Shown here: positions 1-5,467 of the stretch, one piece after another
Position numbering within the stretch: position 1 is the first letter of the stretch
Layout of the letters: each line of letters opens with the position of its first letter
Source of the DNA: CAYOKT01 sp964404605
GTDB taxonomy: Bacteria > Electryoneota > Electryoneia > Electryoneales > Electryoneaceae
Direction of reading: 5' to 3'
Assembly (NCBI GenBank): GCA_964404605.1
Contig: CAYOKT010000113.1
Location: forward strand, 1-7,709
DNA: 7,709 bases
The notes under the pieces: generated by a model
Database searches by the model: none
Told to the model about the DNA's origin: nothing
What the model saw: the letters and a program-made list of their open reading frames with translations, nothing else
Program-made: the position numbers and the translations under genes

Positions 1-11
1 AGCTCTGCGAA

Positions 12-23
12 GGGGAGTGCCCC
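12..23. other. short GC hairpin at left edge
   Basis: GGGG-AGTG-CCCC forms a 4-bp stem with a 4-nt loop. The plus-strand sequence after it is T-rich (28-45). It might be the tail of a terminator for a rightward gene lying left of the window, but the stem is short and no gene end is visible, so this is a weak call. Confidence 0.2.
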
Positions 24-50
24 GGGTTTCACTTGTTGTTTTTCAATGTC

Positions 51-78
51 GCAGGGGCACGGCGCGCCGTGCCCCTGC
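51..78. terminator. perfect 28-bp palindrome, likely transcription terminator
   Basis: The arm GCAGGGGCACGGCG (51-64) is followed directly by its exact reverse complement (65-78). As RNA this would fold into a very stable stem of about 12 bp with a small loop. It begins 28 nt past the stop codon of the leftward universal stress gene, which is where that gene's terminator would sit. No clean T-tract follows in the leftward direction. In the rightward direction the next bases are moderately T-rich (TTGTCAAATTCT). It may therefore act in both directions or mainly on a gene entering from the left. A protein-binding site is an alternative. Confidence 0.45.
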
Positions 79-106
79 TTGTCAAATTCTACTTCTCCTT
101 CGTCGC

Positions 107-1003
107 TCATTTCACCGTCAGCACGGGCACCGGGGCTTTCCGGATCAGCTTCTCCGTGGTCCCGCCGAGCAGCCAGCGGTCGAGGGCGTTCCACCCCTGG
201 TTGGCGATGATCAACAGGTCGCAGTTCCGTTCCCGGATCGTCGAGATGATCTCATGGTGCGGGCGGCCGGACTTGAGGAGGAACTCGTACCGCTCCGGGA
301 GCAGGTCGCCCGCGAAATCGGCCAGGGCGGTGCGGCTCCGCTGACGGATGTCGGGGTCGATCGCCACGGGCGAGGCGCCCCCGGCGAACAGCGCCTGCGG
401 GGCGAGCACCGGCTCGATGACGTGGACCAGCTCCAACTCCGAGCCGAAGCGCCCGGCGATTTCCACGCCGTACTCGAGCGCCTTGCGGCTCGCCTCGGAA
501 AAATCGACCGGGATCAGCACCTTCTCGTACCGCCCCCCCTTGGCGACGAAGCGGTCCTCCCCGTGCTGGATGGTGAGCACCGGGACGAGTGCGCCGTGCA
601 CCACGCGCTCGGTGGTGCTGCCGAGGATGAAATGACCGATGGCGCCGCGGCCGTGCGTCCCCATGAGGATCATGTCCACCCTGTTCTCGTCGGCGTAGGC
701 GAGAATCTCCCGCGCCGCGGAGATGCCGCGGAGAACGACCTCTTCGATTTCGATATCTTCCTGCCGCACCGGGGGTTCGGTCCCGGCGAGCCGGTCGGTG
801 GACTGTCCCCGGAAACGGGTGAAAAGCTCGCCCGGCTCGGGAAATTCATGGCGCGGATTGGCCGGGTCCGATTCGTAGGGCGTCTCCACGTGCAACAGGG
901 TGAGCTTCGTCCCGAAGTGGTGCGCGAGAACGAGAGCGTGATCCAGCGCCCGGCTCGCGGGTTCGGAAAAATCCGTCGGGAAGAGAATGCTGCGGATTTC
1001 CAT
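107..1003 (-). CDS. tandem-domain universal stress protein (UspA superfamily)
   Basis: A 298-residue protein made of two fused Usp domains, roughly residues 1-147 and 158-298. Each opens with the family signature of a beta strand ending in PTDFSE (9-14) or PVDFSE (165-170). Domain 1 carries a complete nucleotide-binding motif G-x2-G-x9-G-S (G115, G118, G128, S129). In domain 2 the same place reads A267-x2-G270-x9-G280-G281, so the first glycine and the Ser/Thr are lost and ATP binding there is doubtful. Usp proteins are cytoplasmic and act in stress survival, often through nucleotide binding; the target of this one cannot be read from sequence. I chose the ATG at 1003 rather than the in-frame GTG at 1015. 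A purine-rich AGGTGAGGAG lies 5-7 nt before the ATG, and the GTG falls inside that Shine-Dalgarno stretch. The gene is divergent from its right-hand neighbour. Confidence 0.95.
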   Translation of the reverse strand: MEIRSILFPTDFSEPASRALDHALVLAHHFGTKLTLLHVETPYESDPANPRHEFPEPGELFTRFRGQSTDRLAGTEPPVRQEDIEIEEVVLRGISAAREILAYADENRVDMILMGTHGRGAIGHFILGSTTERVVHGALVPVLTIQHGEDRFVAKGGRYEKVLIPVDFSEASRKALEYGVEIAGRFGSELELVHVIEPVLAPQALFAGGASPVAIDPDIRQRSRTALADFAGDLLPERYEFLLKSGRPHHEIISTIRERNCDLLIIANQGWNALDRWLLGGTTEKLIRKAPVPVLTVK

Positions 1004-1029
1004 GGGTCTCCTCACCTTTTGCCTGGGTG

Positions 1030-1059
1030 AAAGTAGAGCGGGGGCACGCCGGAAGGCAA
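1030..1059 (-). promoter_or_regulatory. candidate sigma-70 promoter for the universal stress gene
   Basis: Reading leftward, TTGCCT (1059-1054) is followed after 18 bp by TACTTT (1035-1030). Each hexamer matches the consensus at three of six positions. Transcription would start near 1024, about 20 nt before the start codon, which suits the position of the Shine-Dalgarno. The matches are weak, so this is a placement guess. Confidence 0.25.
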
Positions 1060-1068
1060 GGCGGCCCG

Positions 1069-1082
1069 GTGAAACGGTTCAC
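1069..1082. promoter_or_regulatory. small dyad between divergent genes
   Basis: GTGAA (1069-1073) and TTCAC (1078-1082) form an inverted repeat around ACGG. It lies between the weak leftward and rightward promoter candidates, a suitable place for an operator serving both. With 5-bp arms chance occurrence is quite possible, and no matching repressor is known to me. Confidence 0.25.
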
Positions 1083-1089
1083 GGGACGG

Positions 1090-1118
1090 TTGCATTCCCC
1101 GCTCGCTCTTCGTAGTCT
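1090..1118 (+). promoter_or_regulatory. candidate sigma-70 promoter for the 1150-3600 operon
   Basis: TTGCAT (1090-1095) is followed after exactly 17 bp by TAGTCT (1113-1118). Each matches the consensus at three of six positions. A start near 1125 would give a leader of about 25 nt before the ATG at 1150. The spacing and position are good but the hexamers are poor. Confidence 0.3.
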
Positions 1119-1149
1119 GTGCGCCGTGGACCTATGGCGGGAACGGGCG

Positions 1150-1776
1150 ATGAGACGGGCTTGGTGGTTCTGGCTGGCGGCGGCGCTGATGCTGCTGCCC
1201 CGCGCGGGCAGCGCGCAGCTCGTGGTGGGACGGGTTCTCGAAGCAGGCAGCGGGACGCCGGTGGCCGATGTGCTCGTCAAGCTGGAATACCGGCCGGAGC
1301 CGAAAGCGGTGACCGATGGCGGGGGGAACTTCCGGCTGGTCCTGCCCCGCGCCGGGCGGTTCACCGTGATCTGCAAGCCGCCGGGGTTCTACGCGGCGTT
1401 CGCCGACGTGGAGTCGGCCGGAACGGACACCGTGGAGGTGGTCCTCCGCCTGCGGCCGCGCCCGGGGGAGAGACTGGAATCGGCGGAGGGGTCCCGGGTG
1501 GAGGTGATCGTTCTCGGCGGTTCCGAGGCGCGTCCGGCACCCGGCCTCACCGTGCATGCCGCGGGGCCGGGTCGCCGGCGGGCGGTGACCGATGCCGCCG
1601 GCCGCGCGCGCTTCCGCGGGCTGGGCCCGGGACGCTGGACCTTTTCCGCCCGGAACGATTCCCTCGGCCGGGCGGAAGCCGAACGCCTGATCCCTTCGCG
1701 GGCGGTGAAACTGCGCCTCTTCCTCCGCCTGCGGAGGGTGGATGCCGCCGTGGACAGCAGCGGCGCCGGGGAGTAA
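1150..1776 (+). CDS. secreted protein with two carboxypeptidase-regulatory-like domains
   Basis: A 208-residue protein with a clear signal peptide: MRRAW, a hydrophobic core (6-16), and a probable cleavage after AGSA (residue 22). The mature part has two repeats of the CarboxypepD_reg-like beta-sandwich fold. The first, about 24-102, shows the hallmark order GRVLEAGSGTPVADVLV, then TDGGGNFRL and a GxFTV-type strand. The second, about 115-195, is more divergent but repeats TDAAGRARFRGLGPGRW. Such domains are non-enzymatic and usually mediate binding or structure in the periplasm or on the surface. The frame stays open back to an ATG at 1027, but the signal peptide fixes the start at 1150; the GGCGGGAACGGGCG stretch just upstream is a mediocre ribosome site. 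It ends 4 nt before the glycosyltransferase start, so an envelope role is a fair inference. No catalytic motif is visible. Confidence 0.85.
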   Translation: MRRAWWFWLAAALMLLPRAGSAQLVVGRVLEAGSGTPVADVLVKLEYRPEPKAVTDGGGNFRLVLPRAGRFTVICKPPGFYAAFADVESAGTDTVEVVLRLRPRPGERLESAEGSRVEVIVLGGSEARPAPGLTVHAAGPGRRRAVTDAAGRARFRGLGPGRWTFSARNDSLGRAEAERLIPSRAVKLRLFLRLRRVDAAVDSSGAGE

Positions 1777-1780
1777 GCCC

Positions 1781-2887
1781 ATGCCCTTCGCCCGTTTTCT
1801 CCACCGCAAGCGCCCCGGCGCCCGCCCGCCCGGGGGGGAGTCGCCGCGCCTGCTGGTGGTGCAGATCGCCGGGATCGGCGACCTCGTGCTCGCCACCCCC
1901 GCCCTCGATGCCCTGCGCGAACGCTACCCCGGCGCGCGGCTGGATGTGGTCGCATCGCCCCGCGCCGCCGACCTGCTCGCAGGGCACCCCTCGGTGAACA
2001 CGGTCCATTCGTTCGACATTCTCCGCTACCGCAACCCCGCCTCGCTCATTTCCCCGGCGGCGGCCGGGTCGCTGAAGCATGAACTGCGCCCCCTCCGCGA
2101 GGCGCGCTATGACGCGCTCCTCTCCATGAACCGGGTGGCGACCGCGCGCGGAGGCTGGACCCTCGGACTCCTCTTCCGGGCGCTGCATGTGCCCTTGTGG
2201 GTGGGGAGGAACACCGAGGGGCGGGCGCCCTACTTCGACCTGGAGGTCCGGGAGCGGGATGCGGACGGCGTCCCGGAAGCGCTGGTCCGGTTGCGTGTCG
2301 CCGCGCTTCTTGGCGCCGACGCCTCGCCCCGCAGCGCGAACCTGGCGGTGGGGGCGGAGGAGCGGGCGCGGGCGGAGGAGCTGCTGCCGGGGGCGGCGGC
2401 GTGGGCGGCGGTGCTGCCGGGGGCGAACGTCGCGGACAAGCGCTGGCCGGCGGACCGCTTCGCCGAGGTCGCCCGGCACCTCGCCGGCCGCGGGCTGCGG
2501 GTTCTCGTCTTCGCGGGTCCCGGCGAGGAGGAGTGTGCCCGCCACGTCGCCGCGGCGGCGGGCGAAGCGGGGTTAGACCTGACCGGGCGGATCACCCTGC
2601 GGGAGGCCGCCGCCCTGCTGCAACGGATGCGGGTGGTGGTGACCAACGACACCGGCCCGATGCACATCGCCGCCGCCGTCGGCGCGCCCGTGGTCGCCCT
2701 CTTCGGTCCGACGGATGTCCGGCGTTTCCGCCCCTGGGCGGCGGTGGAGAGGGTCCGCCTCGTCCTGCCCGACCCCTTCACCGATCCCGAAGAGCTGCCG
2801 GATGACCCGCGCCGGCGCCGGATGGAAGCCATCTCCACCGCGGCCGTCATCGCCGCGGCGGAAGACCTGCTGGAGAGCACCGGATGA
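1781..2887 (+). CDS. glycosyltransferase family 9 (heptosyltransferase-like)
   Basis: A 368-residue protein of the GT9 family, whose members move ADP-heptose or related sugars onto the lipopolysaccharide core at the inner face of the cytoplasmic membrane. The N-terminal Rossmann half begins RLLVVQIAGIGDLVLATPALDAL (from residue 23). Asp34 matches the catalytic Asp of the WaaC GxGD signature. The C-terminal sugar-nucleotide half has LPGANVADKRWP (212-223), a VFAGPGEEE strand-loop (243-251), and the family hallmark TNDTGPMHIAAA (288-299) followed by VALFGPTD (305-312). The MEAI...VIAAAEDLL tail (348-364) is also typical of GT9. GGGGAG lies 7 nt before the ATG at 1781, and an in-frame upstream ATG at 1742 has no such site. 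The stop overlaps the next start as ATGA, indicating translational coupling. The acceptor and exact donor sugar cannot be told from sequence. Confidence 0.93.
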   Translation: MPFARFLHRKRPGARPPGGESPRLLVVQIAGIGDLVLATPALDALRERYPGARLDVVASPRAADLLAGHPSVNTVHSFDILRYRNPASLISPAAAGSLKHELRPLREARYDALLSMNRVATARGGWTLGLLFRALHVPLWVGRNTEGRAPYFDLEVRERDADGVPEALVRLRVAALLGADASPRSANLAVGAEERARAEELLPGAAAWAAVLPGANVADKRWPADRFAEVARHLAGRGLRVLVFAGPGEEECARHVAAAAGEAGLDLTGRITLREAAALLQRMRVVVTNDTGPMHIAAAVGAPVVALFGPTDVRRFRPWAAVERVRLVLPDPFTDPEELPDDPRRRRMEAISTAAVIAAAEDLLESTG

Positions 2888-3600
2888 TCAGCAACGAGAT
2901 CCTCTTCTTCCTCTGGACCCTGGTGGTGATCGGCGGGGTTCTCGCCGCCTTCCGCAGCGGCCGGACGGCCCTCTACGGCGTGATCGGGGTCTACATCATC
3001 CTCGCGAACATCTTCGTCACCAAGCAGATCACCCTCTTCGGGCTCGCCGCCACCGGCGGCAACGCCCTCTACGGCTCCATCTTCCTCGCCACCGACCTGC
3101 TGAGCGAGTACTGGGGCAAGCGGGAGGCGCGCCGCGCCGTCTGGTTCGGCTGGGTGTGCGCCCTCGGGTACCTCGTCGCCTCGCAGGCCTTTCTCCTCTT
3201 CACCCCCTCCCGGGATGACTTCGTCGATCCCGCCATGCGCACCCTGTTCTCGCTCACCCCGCGCATCATCCTCGGCTCCCTCGCGGCCTACCTCGCCAGC
3301 CAGACCCATGATGTCTGGGCGTTCCACTTCTGGAAAACCCGGACCCGCGGACGTCACCTCTGGCTGCGGAACAACGCCTCCACCTGGGTCAGCCAGGCGA
3401 TCGACACCGTGATCTTCTCCACGGTGGCCTTCGTCGGCGTGTTCCCGGGCGTCGTCGTGGTCCAGATCATGATCACGACCTACTTCCTGAAGGTGATCGT
3501 CGCCGCGGTCGATACCCCCTTCATCTATCTCAGCCGCAGGATAAAGCCGCGGGAGCTGTCGGAGGCGGCCGCGGCCGGGGCGGGGGAAGGCACCGCCTGA
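2884..3600 (+). CDS. yhhQ: queuosine-precursor transporter, YhhQ/DUF165 family
   Basis: A 238-residue integral membrane protein with about six to seven hydrophobic segments (roughly 7-25, 30-48, 60-76, 85-106, 121-139, 170-188, 190-215). Length and motifs fit the YhhQ family: ANIFVTKQITLFG (41-53), FLATDLLSEYWGKREARR (67-84) and LRNNASTWVSQAIDTVIF (161-178). These match the conserved family signatures around the TDLLSE helix and the WLRNNAST segment. In E. coli YhhQ imports preQ0/preQ1, precursors of the wobble-tRNA nucleoside queuosine. The gene starts inside the end of the glycosyltransferase gene (ATGA), so it is in the same operon. No other queuosine gene and no preQ1 riboswitch was seen before it. 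Whether this member takes preQ0, preQ1 or queuine is not determined by sequence. Confidence 0.92.
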   Translation: MISNEILFFLWTLVVIGGVLAAFRSGRTALYGVIGVYIILANIFVTKQITLFGLAATGGNALYGSIFLATDLLSEYWGKREARRAVWFGWVCALGYLVASQAFLLFTPSRDDFVDPAMRTLFSLTPRIILGSLAAYLASQTHDVWAFHFWKTRTRGRHLWLRNNASTWVSQAIDTVIFSTVAFVGVFPGVVVVQIMITTYFLKVIVAAVDTPFIYLSRRIKPRELSEAAAAGAGEGTA

Positions 3601-3633
3601 CAGCCGCTCGGGGAACTCCAGGAGTCGTTCGCC

Positions 3634-3663
3634 ATGAAACCGCAAGCTCAGCCCCTAACCTGA
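3634..3663 (+). CDS. possible nine-codon micro-ORF
   Basis: ATG at 3634 opens a frame encoding MKPQAQPLT and then TGA. It is preceded by CAGGAG (3619-3624) at a 9-nt spacing, a better ribosome site than some real genes here have. It could be a translated leader peptide or a relic gene start, or chance. Nothing else supports expression. Confidence 0.15.
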   Translation: MKPQAQPLT

Positions 3664-3688
3664 AAAAGTTGAAGGAGTTGCGGGGGTG

Positions 3689-3716
3689 TTCACTTGTTAG
3701 GTAAGTCTAATATAAT
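3689..3716 (+). promoter_or_regulatory. promoter candidate with consensus TATAAT
   Basis: TTCACT (3689-3694; four of six matches to TTGACA) is followed after 16 bp by a perfect TATAAT (3711-3716). Transcription would begin near 3722-3724 and run rightward into the MerR-type gene, leaving a leader of about 190 nt. This is the best promoter-like sequence I found in the window, and it lies in the AT-rich island. Confidence 0.5.
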
Positions 3717-3730
3717 GTTTCTCTATTAGA
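3706..3730. promoter_or_regulatory. operator-like dyad over the -10 box
   Basis: TCTAATA (3706-3712) and TATTAGA (3724-3730) form a perfect 7-bp inverted repeat with an 11-bp spacer. The left arm overlaps the start of the TATAAT box and the right arm covers the predicted start point. A protein bound here would block the promoter. The neighbouring MerR-type regulator is the obvious candidate, but MerR proteins usually bind between the -35 and -10 boxes, so another repressor is possible. Confidence 0.4.
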
Positions 3731-3748
3731 TACCATTCCCGCCCTCTT

Positions 3749-3826
3749 GACTATTGAGTGCAACGCATGACATCTTTCACACGTAGCTTGGGGAGATTAA
3801 TGTGCCTTTTCACACAATAGTCTCCC
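3749..3826 (+). other. leader with two mutually exclusive stems
   Basis: GACTATTGAGTG (3749-3760) pairs with CACACAATAGTC (3811-3822) at 11 of 12 positions. GGGAGA (3791-3796) pairs with TCTCCC (3821-3826), with an inner TGTG/CACA stem (3801-3804, 3811-3814) and a CCTTTT loop. The two folds compete for 3811-3822. No T-tract follows either, so neither is a classical intrinsic terminator. At DNA level they could instead be binding sites. Confidence 0.3.
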
Positions 3827-3912
3827 GGTTCGGAACGACCGGTCCACCTTGAGGGGCATCGTCAGGCGAGTGTGGGCGCGTTCCACTTTGTGAAATAACT
3901 AACGAGGCCGCC

Positions 3913-4413
3913 ATGAAGCGCGATCTGCGAGAGTGGATGGCCGAACATGCACCGGCGAAAGGGACGGAGCCGCTGGAACCGGTGATGACCATCGGCGAGG
4001 CGGCGCGGATAACCGGGCTTTCGGAGTCCGCCCTCCGCAAGTACGAAGCCGCGGGGCTGATCCTCTTTCATCGCAGTTCAGGCAATGTGCGTGTCATCTC
4101 GCGCGAGGACCTGCAGCGGGTCCGCCTGATCCGGACGATGATCAAGAAGCAGGGTCTCAACCTCGAGGGCATCCGCCGTCTCTGGTCCCTGCTGCCCTGC
4201 TGGGAGTTGAAGGGATGTTCCGCGGAGTCGCAGGCGACATGCCCCGTACTCCTGGGAACGAACCAGCCCTGCTGGGTGATTCACCGGGCGGAGGGGGGGT
4301 GCGACGGTGACCTGTGCCGCCAGTGCCCGGTATACCGGGTCGCAGCAGGCGCGATCAACGACATGAAGTCCCTCCTCCATGAACCGGTGCGCCGTAAGAC
4401 CGTGCCGGCGTAA
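3913..4413 (+). CDS. MerR-family regulator with C-terminal two-CW cysteine motif
   Basis: A 166-residue protein. Residues 25-92 form a MerR-type winged-helix DNA-binding domain: MTIGEAARITGLSESALRKYE (from 25), AAGLI, the wing around HRSSGNVRVISREDL (53-67), then IRTMIKKQGLNLEGIRRL. The C-terminal third is cysteine-rich: C96, C102, C110, C120, C130, C135 and C138, with the two Cys-Trp pairs at 96-97 (PCWELKGC) and 120-121 (PCW) and a closing CRQCPVY. This resembles the 'two-CW' motif seen in some anaerobe signalling proteins and suggests metal, Fe-S or thiol sensing; that function is inferred. MerR proteins act as dimers on their target promoters. GAGG (3904-3907) lies 5 nt before the chosen ATG. 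The gene sits 124 nt ahead of the redox pair in the same direction and is a good candidate to regulate it. Confidence 0.88.
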   Translation: MKRDLREWMAEHAPAKGTEPLEPVMTIGEAARITGLSESALRKYEAAGLILFHRSSGNVRVISREDLQRVRLIRTMIKKQGLNLEGIRRLWSLLPCWELKGCSAESQATCPVLLGTNQPCWVIHRAEGGCDGDLCRQCPVYRVAAGAINDMKSLLHEPVRRKTVPA

Positions 4414-4525
4414 GCCGCGCCGCGGCAGTCGAACAGCCGAGCGAAAACGTCTAGGGTGAACGGGGGGCGAGCTGCGGACATCGGTACCGCTCCCGCCTGC
4501 CCGCTTACCCGGCCGAAATCGACCC

Positions 4526-4532
4526 GAGAGGG
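4526..4532 (+). promoter_or_regulatory. ribosome-binding site deciding the cytochrome start
   Basis: GAGAGGG lies 5 nt before the ATG at 4538. A nearer ATG at 4533 is in another frame that encodes a short unrelated peptide. The site is too close to use that one, which supports 4538. Confidence 0.6.
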
Positions 4533-4537
4533 ATGGT

Positions 4538-5467
4538 ATGGTTCTGCTTCACGTTCTTGTCTATGGCGTGGTACTCATCTTCCTCGCCGCGGTGGTCGCC
4601 CGCGCCCTGCGCATCGCCCGTACGCCGGTGCACCTGCGCTGGGAACTCTACCCGGTGCCCCATGAAAAGGGCAAGGCGGCCCATGGCGGCTCTGTCCTCG
4701 AGGAGAAGGACTGGTGGCTGACAAAACATGAGGTCGACCACTGGGGCGAGTTGCGGGTGATGCTCGCGGAGATCCTGCTGCTGAAGGGGGTGTGGGAGCA
4801 CAACCGCTCTCTCTGGGTGGCCTCCTTCCCGCTCCATTTCGGTCTCTATCTGCTCATCGGGAACGGCGCCCTGCTGCTGGCCGCGGGCGCGCTGATGCGT
4901 TTCGGGGTCGTGCTGAACCCGGCCGCGGGCTTCGGCGCGATGCTCTTCGCCTTCTGTACGCTGCTCGCCTGGGTCGGGGCGTTGCTGGGGGCCTTCGGGG
5001 CGCTGCTGATGCTCGCCAAGCGCATCCTCGAGCCCGACATGCGGCGCTGGAGCAACCCCGGGCACTATTTCAACGCCCTGCTCCTCGGCGCCATCGACAT
5101 CAGCCTGCTGCTCTGGCTCGCCTCGGATGGCGGGGTGATTCCGCGCCTCGCGACGTTCTACTCCGGCATCCTCGGCGCCTCGAATCTGCCCTTCCTCCCC
5201 GCGGCCGGGCTGTGGCACCTGGGGTTCGTGCTGCTTTTCCTCCTGGTTCTCCCCTTCACTCACATGACCCACTTTTTCATCAAGTACTTCACCTATCACA
5301 ACGTCCGCTGGGAGGACGCGCCGAACCTGCCGGGCGGGAAGCTCTCGCGCGAAATCGGGCTGGCGGTGGCCCAGACGGTTTCCTGGGCCGCGCCCCATGT
5401 GCGGAGCGAGGGGAAGAAGAACTGGGTGGATGTTGCCCATGATGTAAAGGCGGAGGACCGGGACTGA
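4538..5467 (+). CDS. NarI/DsrM-like membrane cytochrome b subunit
   Basis: A 309-residue membrane protein with about five transmembrane segments (roughly 4-24, 94-118, 131-160, 178-195, 222-247), as in the nitrate-reductase gamma / DsrM / TmcC group. These subunits bind b-type haem and exchange electrons with membrane quinone. Candidate haem ligands are H100 in the second segment and H227, H242 and H245 in the last. H227 to H245 has the 18-residue spacing of the paired ligands H187/H205 in E. coli NarI. The stretch LPFTHMTHFFIKYFTYHNVRWED (from 238) is the strongest family-like block. Unlike short NarI, a long hydrophilic loop (about 27-90, with HEKGKAAHGG and LEEKDWW) separates the first two segments. 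The stop overlaps the next start by one base (TGATG), so the two proteins almost certainly form one complex. No cytochrome c is encoded nearby. Subfamily assignment is uncertain. Confidence 0.85.
   Translation: MVLLHVLVYGVVLIFLAAVVARALRIARTPVHLRWELYPVPHEKGKAAHGGSVLEEKDWWLTKHEVDHWGELRVMLAEILLLKGVWEHNRSLWVASFPLHFGLYLLIGNGALLLAAGALMRFGVVLNPAAGFGAMLFAFCTLLAWVGALLGAFGALLMLAKRILEPDMRRWSNPGHYFNALLLGAIDISLLLWLASDGGVIPRLATFYSGILGASNLPFLPAAGLWHLGFVLLFLLVLPFTHMTHFFIKYFTYHNVRWEDAPNLPGGKLSREIGLAVAQTVSWAAPHVRSEGKKNWVDVAHDVKAEDRD

Larger units (their letters stand above)
3601..3912. other. 312-nt gene-free regulatory region, AT-rich core
   Basis: No convincing gene lies here. The part 3661-3840 has 79 G/C in 180 bases by hand count (about 44%), far below the coding DNA on both sides. 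It holds a promoter candidate with a flanking dyad (3689-3730), a long-range inverted repeat (3749-3760 with 3811-3822) and an alternative hairpin (3791-3826), each listed separately. A nine-codon reading frame (3634-3663) with a good Shine-Dalgarno sits just after the transporter gene. No T-tailed hairpin is visible after the transporter stop, so read-through into the regulator gene is possible. Confidence 0.7.

Noticed and set aside
17..1030. Long plus-strand reading frame across the stress gene
   Set aside because: Opposite-strand shadow of a recognised Usp gene; its translation shows no family motif and is typical of GC-rich antisense frames.
3801..3814. CRP-like site TGTG-N6-CACA
   Set aside because: The CRP consensus has eight bases between TGTG and CACA; here there are six, and the dyad is better explained as the inner stem of the larger hairpin.
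4429..4457. Possible promoter TCGAAC-N17-TAGGGT ahead of the cytochrome gene
   Set aside because: Each hexamer matches only about three consensus positions and lacks support; the gene may be read from the MerR promoter instead.
4474..4490. Inverted repeat GCGG-N9-CCGC before the cytochrome gene, as a MerR operator
   Set aside because: Four-base GC arms are expected by chance in this DNA and no promoter frames them.
4505..5440. 311-codon minus-strand reading frame
   Set aside because: Antisense shadow of the membrane cytochrome gene, whose plus-strand translation has clear membrane segments and family motifs.
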